From: Desulfovibrio sp.
GTDB taxonomy: Bacteria > Desulfobacterota > Desulfovibrionia > Desulfovibrionales > Desulfovibrionaceae
Reading direction: 5' to 3'
DNA: 5,254 nt
NCBI GenBank assembly: GCA_003525525.1
Contig: DQED01000449.1
Span: forward strand, 8,993 to 14,246
Shown here piece by piece: positions 1 to 5,254 of this stretch. A program made the position numbers and the translations under genes. Numbering within the stretch: position 1 is the stretch's first letter; each line of letters starts with the position of its first letter. A model generated the notes under the pieces. It saw only the letters and a program-made list of their open reading frames with translations, had not been told where the DNA came from and searched no databases.

Positions 1-741
1 CAGCTCATCCAGGCGAGCAAGATGAAGACGCTCGGCGAAATGTCCGCCGGCATCGCCCACGAACTGAACCAGCCGCTCAACGCCATCAAGATGGGCAGCG
101 ACTACCTGCGCCTGCTCAGCGAATCCGGCCGCAAGCCCCCGGCCGGGGACCTCGACGCCGTCACCGCGCAGATCAGCGAACAGGTGGATCGCGCCGCGGC
201 GATCATCGCCCATCTGCGCGATTTCGGCCGCAAGTCGCAGCCTACGTTGGAAAATGTGGACGTAAACGACCCCATCCGTGGCGTTTTCGCCATCATCGGC
301 CACGAGCTTTCCCTTCAGGGCATCGCCGTGACCCTGGACCTCGGAGAGCTGGCGCCGATCAAAGCCCACGCCAACCGGCTGGAGCAGGTCTTTTTCAATC
401 TCGTGGTCAACGCCCGCGACGCCCTGGTGCAGTCGCTCCGGCCGGGCGCGCCCGAGGGGCCGCGCAGCATCGCCATCGCCACGCGCATGGCGGACGGCCG
501 CGTGATCGCGACAGTGACCGACAACGGCTGCGGCATCCCCGAAAGCGAACGTCACAAGATTTTCGAGCCGTTCTTCACCACCAAGCAAGCCGGGCAGGGG
601 ATGGGACTCGGGCTCGCCATCACCTACGGCATCATAAAGGACTACGGGGGCGATATCGTCGTGGACGAACCCCCCGGCGGAGGCTGCACCTTCCGCCTCA
701 TCTTTCCTGCGGCGCGCGATCCAGGCGTTTTCGGGGCTTGA
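1..741 (+). CDS. Sensor histidine kinase, C-terminal part (5' end outside window)
   Basis: This is the transmitter half of a sensor kinase that autophosphorylates on His and passes the phosphate to a response regulator. The frame is open from base 1, so the Met codon at 22 is internal, not the start, and the sensor portion lies upstream of the window. Counting codons from base 1, the HisKA H-box AHELNQPLN has the phosphoacceptor at His20 (bases 58-60). The N-box NLVVNARDAL is at about 133-142, the G1 box DNGCGIP at about 174-180, the F-box EPFFTTK at about 189-195 and the G2 box GMGLGLA at about 200-206, followed by the final GGGCTFRLIFP strand. All catalytic ATP-binding motifs look intact. 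The HELNQPL form resembles NtrB/FixL/DctB-like kinases. The response regulator 51 bp downstream on the same strand is the likely partner. The signal sensed cannot be told from this fragment. Confidence 0.95.
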   Translation, partial: QLIQASKMKTLGEMSAGIAHELNQPLNAIKMGSDYLRLLSESGRKPPAGDLDAVTAQISEQVDRAAAIIAHLRDFGRKSQPTLENVDVNDPIRGVFAIIGHELSLQGIAVTLDLGELAPIKAHANRLEQVFFNLVVNARDALVQSLRPGAPEGPRSIAIATRMADGRVIATVTDNGCGIPESERHKIFEPFFTTKQAGQGMGLGLAITYGIIKDYGGDIVVDEPPGGGCTFRLIFPAARDPGVFGA

Positions 742-781
742 CGCCTCCCCGGCAGGCGGTCACAAGGGAATCGGCACACTC

Positions 782-786
782 GGGAG
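782..786 (+). promoter_or_regulatory. Ribosome binding site of the response regulator
   Basis: GGGAG lies 6 nt before the ATG at 793 and supports that start. The 51-bp gap after the kinase stop shows no convincing promoter, so the regulator is probably co-transcribed with the kinase. Confidence 0.65.
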
Positions 787-792
787 CACGGC

Positions 793-1524
793 ATGCATAC
801 GATTCTTGTCATCGACGACGAGCGGCCCACCCTCAGGATGTTCGAACTCTATCTCGGCGCATATGGCTACCGTGTCCTGACTGCGGCCAACGGCGAGGAG
901 GGGCTCGACATCTTTGCCGCGCAGCAGCCGCCCATCGTGCTCACCGACATCAAGATGCCGGGCATGGACGGCCTCGCCGTGCTGCGCGCCATCAAGGAAA
1001 AGAGGCCGCAAACCGAGGTCGTCGTCATCACCGGTCACGGCGACGTGGATCTGGCGCTTGAGGCCCTGGAGCTGCGGGCCACGGACTTCATCGACAAGCC
1101 CATCCGTCGCGAAGCTCTGGAAGCGGCCTTGTCCCGTGCCACGGCGCGGCTTTCCCTGGCCGAGGCCAGCGAGGAGGGGGGCGTCGTGGACGTGGAGCGG
1201 GATGCCGACGTGGCCGTTCTCACCATCCGCGGCAGTCTGACCGGCGAGGCCGAGCCCTACCTGGTTCGGGCGCTCAGGCAGGCCGAAAACGCCGCCAAGC
1301 TCCTGTTCGCCTTCAGCCCCGACGCTTCCATCAACGGCGCGGGCCTCGATCTGCTCGTACAGGCCGCCGAAGATGCCGGGGGCGGCGGGCGACCTGTGGC
1401 CCTGTGCGGTCTTGCGGAGAATTTCGCCAAGGTTCTCGACAGGCTTGGCGTCACGACCAAGGCTCCCCGGTTCGCCGGTCGCGAGGACGCCCTGGCCCAT
1501 CTTGCCGGGCTGGGCGGCGACTGA
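793..1524 (+). CDS. Response regulator: receiver domain fused to a STAS-like domain
   Basis: The protein has 243 residues. Residues 1 to about 120 form a standard CheY-like receiver: acidic pair Asp9/Asp10, phosphoacceptor Asp52 in LTDIKMPGMDG, Thr80 in the VVVITGHGD strand, and Lys102-Pro103. Everything needed for phosphorylation is present. Residues about 132-240 have no helix-turn-helix, AAA+ or enzymatic motifs. Their pattern fits a STAS domain of the SpoIIAA type: VAVLTIRGSL strand, helix, LLFAFSP strand, then INGAGL where STAS proteins carry D-S-S-G-L, a helix, the strand PVALCGL, a helix with KVLDRLGV, and a terminal ALAHL helix. The usual phosphorylated Ser and its neighbour are replaced by Ala183 and Gly182. 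The adjacent upstream kinase is the likely phosphodonor. Output is inferred to be protein binding, possibly partner switching, rather than DNA binding. The receiver call is secure; the STAS call rests on pattern matching by eye. Confidence 0.93.
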   Translation: MHTILVIDDERPTLRMFELYLGAYGYRVLTAANGEEGLDIFAAQQPPIVLTDIKMPGMDGLAVLRAIKEKRPQTEVVVITGHGDVDLALEALELRATDFIDKPIRREALEAALSRATARLSLAEASEEGGVVDVERDADVAVLTIRGSLTGEAEPYLVRALRQAENAAKLLFAFSPDASINGAGLDLLVQAAEDAGGGGRPVALCGLAENFAKVLDRLGVTTKAPRFAGREDALAHLAGLGGD

Positions 1525-1528
1525 TCCC

Positions 1529-1540
1529 AAACGGGCGTTT
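1529..1540 (+). repeat. Direct repeat copy 1 (operator-like), next to the -35 box
   Basis: AAACGGGCGTTT; its arms AAACG and CGTTT are an inverted repeat around GG. A copy with 11 of 12 identical bases lies at 1592-1603, exactly 63 bp away start to start, about six helical turns. This copy overlaps the first three bases of the proposed -35 box, a position typical of an operator. The regulatory role is inferred. Confidence 0.45.
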
Positions 1541-1566
1541 ACACGCCGCCCCGGCCCCCTTATATT
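1538..1566 (+). promoter_or_regulatory. Sigma70-type promoter upstream of the 1606 gene
   Basis: TTTACA (1538-1543) and TATATT (1561-1566) each match the sigma70 consensus hexamers TTGACA and TATAAT at five of six positions and are separated by the ideal 17 bp. Such AT-rich hexamers stand out in this very GC-rich gap. Transcription would begin near 1573, leaving a leader of about 30 nt before the ATG at 1606. It may serve the four closely spaced genes through proS. A 5-bp inverted repeat, GGCGT/ACGCC at 1534-1547, straddles the -35 box. Confidence 0.65.
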
Positions 1567-1591
1567 GCCGCCACCGCGAATCGACGACCGG

Positions 1592-1603
1592 AAACGGGCG
1601 CTT
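1592..1603 (+). repeat. Direct repeat copy 2 (operator-like), just before the ATG
   Basis: AAACGGGCGCTT differs from the copy at 1529-1540 at one position. It ends 2 nt before the start codon at 1606, in the leader where a ribosome binding site would normally lie. Only weak purine-rich matches (GGAAA, GGG) are found there, so a factor bound here could also affect translation. The function is inferred. Confidence 0.4.
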
Positions 1604-1605
1604 GC

Positions 1606-1935
1606 ATGACAACCCGACGTGACCTCATCGGCCGGGGCTGCCTCTGGTGCAGCCTGGCGGCGCTGTACTCCCTGCTCGGCATGAAGGTCTATATGGCCTG
1701 GCGGGATGGGGTATGGCTCGACTGGCCGCTCGGGAACTCCCTGCCCGACGCCGTGGTGCGCTGGGTGTTTTCCCTGCCGGACGGCCCCGTTCGCGCGGTC
1801 CTGGAGTGGCTCATGCACCAGGACGTCATCTACCACGCCGCCGCCGTCACCCTGCTGATCTGGCTGCTCGGCCTTGTTGCCGGGTCGCCGCAGAACAAGG
1901 GCGACGATCCGTCCGGGCGCGTCAAGGAGGTTTGA
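1606..1935 (+). CDS. Small two-helix membrane protein, unknown function
   Basis: I do not recognise the family. The 109-residue product starts with a basic stretch (Arg4, Arg5, Arg10). A hydrophobic segment follows at about 11-31, a Trp-rich middle region at 32-75 that is partly amphipathic, a second hydrophobic segment at about 76-93, and a charged tail to Val109. By the positive-inside rule both ends would be cytoplasmic and the 32-75 loop periplasmic. There are seven tryptophans in all, and a CLWC (CxxC) motif at 12-15 at the entrance of the first helix. The ATG at 1606 is chosen because later Met codons (residues 26, 30) would destroy the first helix, although its ribosome binding site is weak. 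A sigma70-like promoter lies just upstream. The next gene starts 3 bp after the stop, with its Shine-Dalgarno inside this gene, which suggests translational coupling and a shared role. Confidence 0.8.
   Translation: MTTRRDLIGRGCLWCSLAALYSLLGMKVYMAWRDGVWLDWPLGNSLPDAVVRWVFSLPDGPVRAVLEWLMHQDVIYHAAAVTLLIWLLGLVAGSPQNKGDDPSGRVKEV
1924..1930 (+). promoter_or_regulatory. Strong ribosome binding site deciding the start at 1939
   Basis: AAGGAGG sits inside the last codons of the upstream membrane-protein gene. It is 8 nt from the ATG at 1939 and only 5 nt from the TTG at 1936, so the ATG is the better start. Confidence 0.8.
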
Positions 1936-1938
1936 TTG

Positions 1939-2256
1939 ATGCGAGGCTTGTTGCGGGCCCTGGCCCTGACCCTGGTGTTTTGCGGGGCCGCCGCTCAGGC
2001 CGGCGAGGCCGTGAATCTGGCCGGCCGGTGTACGGGCGTGTTCCAGTACCCCAAGACCGAGACCGTCTGCCTGTCCTTTGAGACGACGGACAAGAAGCCC
2101 TATATGATCTGCGACGACGTGACCGCCAAGGAGATCATCGAACAGCTCTTCGCCCTGGGCAAAAAGGACGCCGTCTGCCGTATCGAAGGCTCCGTGGCGA
2201 AAAAGTCCGGCGAGGAAACCTACCTCAACGTCACCCGCGTAACCGAGGGCAACTAG
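1939..2256 (+). CDS. Small secreted four-cysteine protein, unknown function
   Basis: The 105-residue product has a clear Sec signal peptide: Arg2 and Arg6, the hydrophobic core LALTLVF, and a likely cut after AQA at residue 21, leaving a mature protein of about 84 residues. The mature part holds four cysteines (31, 44, 58, 80), enough for two disulfides or a small metal site in the periplasm. It alternates short strand-like stretches (VCLSF, YMICDDV, VCRIEGSV, TYLNVTRV) with one helix (TAKEIIEQLFALG). This loosely recalls small OB-fold beta-barrel proteins, but that is only an impression. The ATG at 1939 is preferred over the TTG at 1936 on ribosome-binding-site spacing. It sits 3 bp after the membrane-protein gene and 36 bp before ispG. 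Cys15 in the signal peptide is not in a good lipobox (VFC), so a lipoprotein is less likely. Confidence 0.82.
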   Translation: MRGLLRALALTLVFCGAAAQAGEAVNLAGRCTGVFQYPKTETVCLSFETTDKKPYMICDDVTAKEIIEQLFALGKKDAVCRIEGSVAKKSGEETYLNVTRVTEGN

Positions 2257-2292
2257 CCCCGGCTGGAACCTTCACAACCCCGATATCCCTCC

Positions 2293-3396
2293 ATGCAGCA
2301 TAACGCCCAAGCTCCCGCCCGCCATCCCACCCGCGCCGTGACCATCCGCGGCGTCGGCGTCGGCGGCGGTAATCCCGTGCGCGTCCAGAGCATGACCAAT
2401 ACGGATACGCGCGACGTCGCGGTAACTCTCGCGCAAATTCGCGCCCTGACCGACGCCGGCTGCGAGATCGTGCGCCTGGCCGTGCTCAACGACGACGCGG
2501 CCAGGGCGCTCGCGGCCATCCGCGCCGGCACGGACGCGCCGCTCGTCGCGGACATCCATTTCGACCATCGCCTGGCTGTGGCCGCGCTCGATGCCGGCAT
2601 CGACGCCCTGCGCATCAACCCCGGCAACATCGGCTCCGAGGCCGCCGTGGACACCGTGGTCGCCGCCGCCAAGGCGCATGGCGCGCCCATCCGCATCGGC
2701 GTCAACTCCGGGTCCGTGCAAAAGGACCTGCTCGCCAAATACGGCGGCCCCACGCCCGAGGCCATGGTCGAAAGCGCGCTCACCCACATCGCCATGCTCG
2801 AGCGGCGGGGCTTTCACGACATCAAGGTGTCGCTCAAGTCCTCGAGCGTGCCGCGCACCGTGGCCGCCTACCGCCTGCTCGCCGCCAAGGTCGATTACCC
2901 GCTGCACATCGGCGTCACCGAAGCCGGCACGCCCATGCGCGGCGCGGTCAAGTCCGCCGTGGGCCTCGGCATCCTGCTCGCCGAGGGCCTCGGCGACACG
3001 CTGCGCGTGTCGCTGACCGGCGACCCCGTGACCGAGATCGGCGTGGCCTACGAAATTCTGCGCGCCCTGGACATCCGCGCCCGCGGTCCGGAAATCATCT
3101 CCTGCCCCACCTGCGGGCGCACGGAAATCGATCTCGTCGGCCTGGCCGAGGCCGTGGAGGAGCGACTGCGCGGCGTAACCGACGTCTTCACCGTGGCCGT
3201 CATGGGCTGCGTGGTCAACGGCCCCGGCGAAGCCCGCGAGGCGGATATCGGCATCGCCGGCGGACGCGACTGCGGCATCATCTTTCGCAAGGGCGAAATT
3301 CGCGGCAAGGTGCGCGGCGGCGAAAACCTCATTCCCGCCTTCATGGAAGAACTGGAACACTATCTCATGGAAAAAAAGGAATCCGCATGCGACTGA
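2293..3396 (+). CDS. ispG: 4-hydroxy-3-methylbut-2-en-1-yl diphosphate synthase (IspG/GcpE)
   Basis: IspG carries out the penultimate step of the MEP isoprenoid pathway in the cytoplasm: reductive ring opening of methylerythritol cyclodiphosphate to HMBPP by a [4Fe-4S] enzyme. The 367-residue length fits the usual bacterial form (E. coli 372). Diagnostic stretches are [11 protein letters not shown] near residue 31, [11 protein letters not shown] near 85, LRINPGNIG near 106, IGVTEAG near 206 and LTGDP near 241. The cluster ligands are Cys271 and Cys274 in [11 protein letters not shown], Cys306 in [10 protein letters not shown], and Glu313, all present. The N-terminal TIM-barrel and C-terminal Fe-S domain are both complete. 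The ATG at 2293 gives the expected N-terminus, and the in-frame stop at 2254 excludes a longer form. No good Shine-Dalgarno precedes it. The last 10 bp overlap proS, so the two genes are surely co-transcribed. Confidence 0.97.
   Translation: MQHNAQAPARHPTRAVTIRGVGVGGGNPVRVQSMTNTDTRDVAVTLAQIRALTDAGCEIVRLAVLNDDAARALAAIRAGTDAPLVADIHFDHRLAVAALDAGIDALRINPGNIGSEAAVDTVVAAAKAHGAPIRIGVNSGSVQKDLLAKYGGPTPEAMVESALTHIAMLERRGFHDIKVSLKSSSVPRTVAAYRLLAAKVDYPLHIGVTEAGTPMRGAVKSAVGLGILLAEGLGDTLRVSLTGDPVTEIGVAYEILRALDIRARGPEIISCPTCGRTEIDLVGLAEAVEERLRGVTDVFTVAVMGCVVNGPGEAREADIGIAGGRDCGIIFRKGEIRGKVRGGENLIPAFMEELEHYLMEKKESACD
3372..3378 (+). other. A AAA AAG slippery heptamer at the ispG/proS junction
   Basis: Seven A followed by G fall in the ispG frame as (ga)A AAA AAG, the arrangement used for -1 frameshifting in dnaX. 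The proS frame is -1 relative to ispG, and the codons after a slip (GGA ATC CGC ATG) contain no stop. The A run also forms part of the proS ribosome binding site, which may fully explain it. Confidence 0.4.
3376..3380 (+). promoter_or_regulatory. Ribosome binding site of proS inside ispG
   Basis: AAGGA lies 6 nt before the proS ATG at 3387, within the final ispG codons. Start and stop overlap in a 10-bp stretch, so proS translation is probably coupled to ispG translation. Confidence 0.75.
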
Positions 3397-5114
3397 GCCG
3401 CTACTATGCCCCGACCCTCAAGGAGACCCCGGCCGAGGCCGAGGTCGTAAGCCACAAGCTGCTGCTGCGCGCCGGCATGATCCGCAAGCTGACCGCCGGC
3501 ATCTATACCTATCTGCCCCTGGGGCTCAAGGCGCTCAACAACGTCGCCAGGATCGTGCGCGAGGAGATGGACCGCGCCGGCGCGCTCGAAATCCTCATGC
3601 CCGCCGTGCAGCCGGCCGACCTGTGGAAGGAATCCGGCCGCTGGGAGTTCTACGGCCGGGAACTGCTGCGTTTCGTGGACCGCCACGACCGCGAGTCGTG
3701 CCTCGGGCCCACCCACGAGGAGGTCGTCACCGACCTCGTGCGCCACGAGATCCGCTCCTACCGCCAGTTGCCGGTCAACCTCTACCAGATCCAAACGAAG
3801 TTCCGCGACGAGATCCGCCCGCGCTTCGGCCTCATGCGCGGCCGGGAATTCGTCATGAAGGACGCCTATTCCTTCGACAAGGACGACGCCGGGGCCGACG
3901 CCAGCTACTGGAGCATGTACAAGGCCTACGCCCGCATCTTCGAGCGTCTGGGCCTCAAGTTCCGCGCCGTCTCCGCCGACTCCGGGGCCATCGGCGGCTC
4001 GTTCTCCCACGAATTCATGGTCCTGGCCGAAACCGGCGAGGACACCATCGCCTCCTGCCCGGCCTGCGACTACGGGGCCAACCTGGAAAAGGCCGAGGCC
4101 CTGTGCCCGCCCCCCGGCGAAATCGCCCCGTGCCCGCCGGCCGAAACCGTGGCCACCCCGGGCCAGCACACCGTGGAGGAGGTCGCCGCGTTTCTTGGCG
4201 TCGCCGCCGCGAAGATCGTCAAGACCCTCATCTATATGGCCGACGGCAAGCCCGTGGCCGCCCTCGTGCGCGGCGACCGGGAGCTCAACGAGATCAAGCT
4301 CAAAAACCACATCGACGCCAAGAACCTCCGCCTCGCCTCGCCCGAAGAGGTCGTGGCCGCGACCAAGGCCCCGGTCGGTTTCGCCGGCCCGGTGGGCCTT
4401 GCCGGCATCCCCGTCTACGCCGACCGGGAGCTGGCCCTGGAAAACGCCTGGATCGTCGGGGCCAACGCCGCCGACGCCCACCTGAAAAACGTGGACCTCG
4501 GCCGCGACGCCGACGTCGCCGCCTTCACCGACCTGCGCGAGGTCGCGCCGGGCGATCCCTGCCCCAAATGCGGCGCGCCGCTTTCCTTCACCAAGGGCAT
4601 CGAGGTCGGCCACGTCTTCAAGTTGGGGCTCAAGTATTCCAAAGCCCTGAACGCCACCTTCCTGGACGAGGCCGGCAAGGAACAGTTCATGATCATGGGC
4701 TGCTACGGCATCGGCGTCTCGCGCATCGTGGCCGCCTGCATCGAACAGAACAACGACGAGGCCGGCATCGTCTTTCCGCCGCCCATCGCGCCCTTCGAAG
4801 CGGCCCTTTTGAACCTCGGCCCCAAGGACGAGGCCGCCGTCGCCAAGGCCGACGAACTCTACGCCGCGCTGACCGCGGCCGGCGTCGAAACGCTCCTCGA
4901 CGACCGCGACGAACGCCCGGGCGTCAAATTCAAGGACGCCGATCTCATGGGCTTCCCCATCCAGCTGACGCTCGGCGGCAAGGGCCTCGCACGCGGCGTC
5001 GTCGAAACCAAGGACCGCCGCACCGGCGAGAAGGGCGAACTGCCCCTGGAAGGATTTTTGGAGGCTTTCATGACTTGGCGCGAGACCGTGCGCCAAGGCT
5101 GGGGCCTGGAGTAG
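3387..5114 (+). CDS. proS: Prolyl-tRNA synthetase (bacterial type, with INS editing domain)
   Basis: This class II synthetase charges tRNA-Pro with proline in the cytoplasm. Its 575 residues match the bacterial form (E. coli 572). The N-terminal catalytic part opens with [10 protein letters not shown]. Motif 1 lies around 50-86 ([13 protein letters not shown]), the proline-binding loop is GPTHEE at 107-112, motif 2 is at about 137-165 ([25 protein letters not shown], shown here in part around Arg140 to Asp164), and motif 3 is [12 protein letters not shown] at 437-448. Between motifs 2 and 3, residues about 228-390 form the INS domain that clears mischarged Ala-tRNA; Lys279 in KIVKTLIY matches the editing lysine of E. 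coli. The C-terminal anticodon-binding domain covers about 468-575. CxxC pairs at 224/227 and 392/395 flank the INS domain and might bind zinc. PPP triplets occur at 241-243 and 464-466. The ATG at 3387 overlaps the end of ispG. Confidence 0.97.
   Translation: MRLSRYYAPTLKETPAEAEVVSHKLLLRAGMIRKLTAGIYTYLPLGLKALNNVARIVREEMDRAGALEILMPAVQPADLWKESGRWEFYGRELLRFVDRHDRESCLGPTHEEVVTDLVRHEIRSYRQLPVNLYQIQTKFRDEIRPRFGLMRGREFVMKDAYSFDKDDAGADASYWSMYKAYARIFERLGLKFRAVSADSGAIGGSFSHEFMVLAETGEDTIASCPACDYGANLEKAEALCPPPGEIAPCPPAETVATPGQHTVEEVAAFLGVAAAKIVKTLIYMADGKPVAALVRGDRELNEIKLKNHIDAKNLRLASPEEVVAATKAPVGFAGPVGLAGIPVYADRELALENAWIVGANAADAHLKNVDLGRDADVAAFTDLREVAPGDPCPKCGAPLSFTKGIEVGHVFKLGLKYSKALNATFLDEAGKEQFMIMGCYGIGVSRIVAACIEQNNDEAGIVFPPPIAPFEAALLNLGPKDEAAVAKADELYAALTAAGVETLLDDRDERPGVKFKDADLMGFPIQLTLGGKGLARGVVETKDRRTGEKGELPLEGFLEAFMTWRETVRQGWGLE
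5074..5097 (+). repeat. Perfect inverted repeat in the proS 3' end
   Basis: CTTGGCGC (5074-5081) and GCGCCAAG (5090-5097) form an 8-bp perfect stem with an 8-nt loop, 15 bp before the proS stop. No T-run follows, so it is not a typical intrinsic terminator. Together with the downstream hairpin array it may protect or pause the 3' end of the mRNA. It encodes LA-type codons of proS (residues about 563-570) and could be incidental. Confidence 0.4.
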
Positions 5115-5118
5115 GGCG

Positions 5119-5254
5119 ATATTGGGCGTTGCCCAAACCCACCAGGGCTCTGCCCTGGATCCGCTGGGGCCCTGCCCCAGACCCCGCCGGGACGCTGTCC
5201 CGGACCCTGCCGGGGCGTTGCCCCGGACCCCACCAGGGCTCTGCCCTGGACCCG
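5119..5254. repeat. Tandem array of six 22-23 bp hairpin units with compensatory stem changes
   Basis: The units span 5119-5140, 5141-5162, 5163-5185, 5186-5208, 5209-5231 and 5232-5254. Each has a perfect stem (6 bp in the first, 7 bp in the others), a 3-nt loop of the form N-Y-T, and a short spacer of the GACCC type. Stems are TTGGGC/GCCCAA, CCAGGGC/GCCCTGG, CTGGGGC/GCCCCAG, CCGGGAC/GTCCCGG, CCGGGGC/GCCCCGG and CCAGGGC/GCCCTGG. Every difference in a left arm is balanced in the right arm. The array begins 4 bp after the proS stop and continues past the window. The period is not a multiple of three and there is no start codon with a ribosome binding site, so it is not coding. It may act in transcription termination, mRNA 3' stability or protein binding, or be a neutral, self-correcting palindrome family. 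Confidence 0.9.

Noticed and set aside
742..758. Hairpin CGCCT/AGGCG between kinase and regulator
   Set aside because: Only five base pairs in GC-rich DNA with no T-run; expected by chance.
770..792. Sigma54 (-24/-12) promoter before the response regulator
   Set aside because: GGCAC is present, but no GC doublet at the required 10-nt distance and no TTGC element follows.
760..1836. Minus-strand open frame of 358 codons across the regulator and the promoter gap
   Set aside because: It spans a supported gene plus an intergenic promoter, with composition typical of antisense shadow frames.
1936..1938. TTG as start of the secreted protein
   Set aside because: It is only 5 nt from AAGGAGG; the adjacent ATG at 1939 has the better 8-nt spacing and is the more common start codon.
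1939..2001. Lipoprotein signal in the secreted protein
   Set aside because: The residues before Cys15 are LVF; Phe at -1 is a poor lipobox, while AQA before Gly22 is a good signal peptidase I site.
1647..2081. Alternative + strand frame of 144 codons over the two small genes
   Set aside because: The product is rich in Arg, Gly and Pro with no domain. The competing frames show membrane helices, a signal peptide and a strong ribosome binding site.
2272..3360. Minus-strand open frame of 362 codons opposite ispG
   Set aside because: The Ala/Gly/His/Asp-rich product has no motifs, and ispG on the + strand is unequivocal.
3360..5096. Minus-strand open frame of 578 codons opposite proS
   Set aside because: It mirrors proS almost exactly, has a low-complexity Gly/Ala/Val/Asp-rich composition and no family motifs. 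It results from G/C-rich third codon positions of the real gene.
5119..5140. Classical Rho-independent terminator after proS
   Set aside because: The hairpin is followed by AACCC and further hairpins, not a T-run, so the intrinsic terminator rule is not met.
5119..5254. CRISPR array
   Set aside because: The units abut with no unique spacers of 25-40 bp; the period is 22-23 bp and each whole unit is a hairpin.

Overview
The window is GC-rich bacterial DNA. Codons end mostly in G or C, which also creates long meaningless open frames on the minus strand. All supported genes lie on the + strand and are tightly packed. The ispG-proS overlap, the style of the histidine kinase and response regulator, and the GC-rich tandem palindromes after proS suggest a Desulfovibrio-like sulfate reducer (Desulfovibrionales). 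This is an inference from general resemblance; no marker gene here settles the taxonomy.

Left part (1-1524): the 3' portion of a sensor histidine kinase gene, cut by the left window edge. It is followed 51 bp later by a response regulator whose receiver domain is joined to a STAS-like (anti-sigma-factor-antagonist type) domain instead of a DNA-binding or AAA+ output. The two probably form a two-component pair acting through protein-protein contacts.

Middle (1525-2256): an 81-bp gap holds a good sigma70-type promoter (TTTACA, 17 bp, TATATT). The promoter is bracketed by a near-identical 12-bp direct repeat whose copies are 63 bp apart. Two small genes of unknown function follow: a two-helix, Trp-rich membrane protein (109 aa), and a secreted protein (105 aa) with four cysteines in its mature part.

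Right part (2293-5114): ispG (MEP isoprenoid pathway) and proS (prolyl-tRNA synthetase with an INS editing domain) overlap by 10 bp. The four genes from 1606 to 5114 are spaced like one operon, so the promoter at 1538-1566 may drive all of them. The ispG/proS junction carries the heptamer A AAA AAG in the ispG frame; a -1 slip there would run without a stop into proS.

Right edge (5119-5254): six head-to-tail units of 22-23 bp, each a perfect short hairpin with a 3-nt loop. Stem sequences differ between units, but every change is matched by a compensating change on the other arm. The array runs off the window. This covarying hairpin array is the most unusual structure here, followed by the REC-STAS regulator and the operator-like repeats around the promoter.
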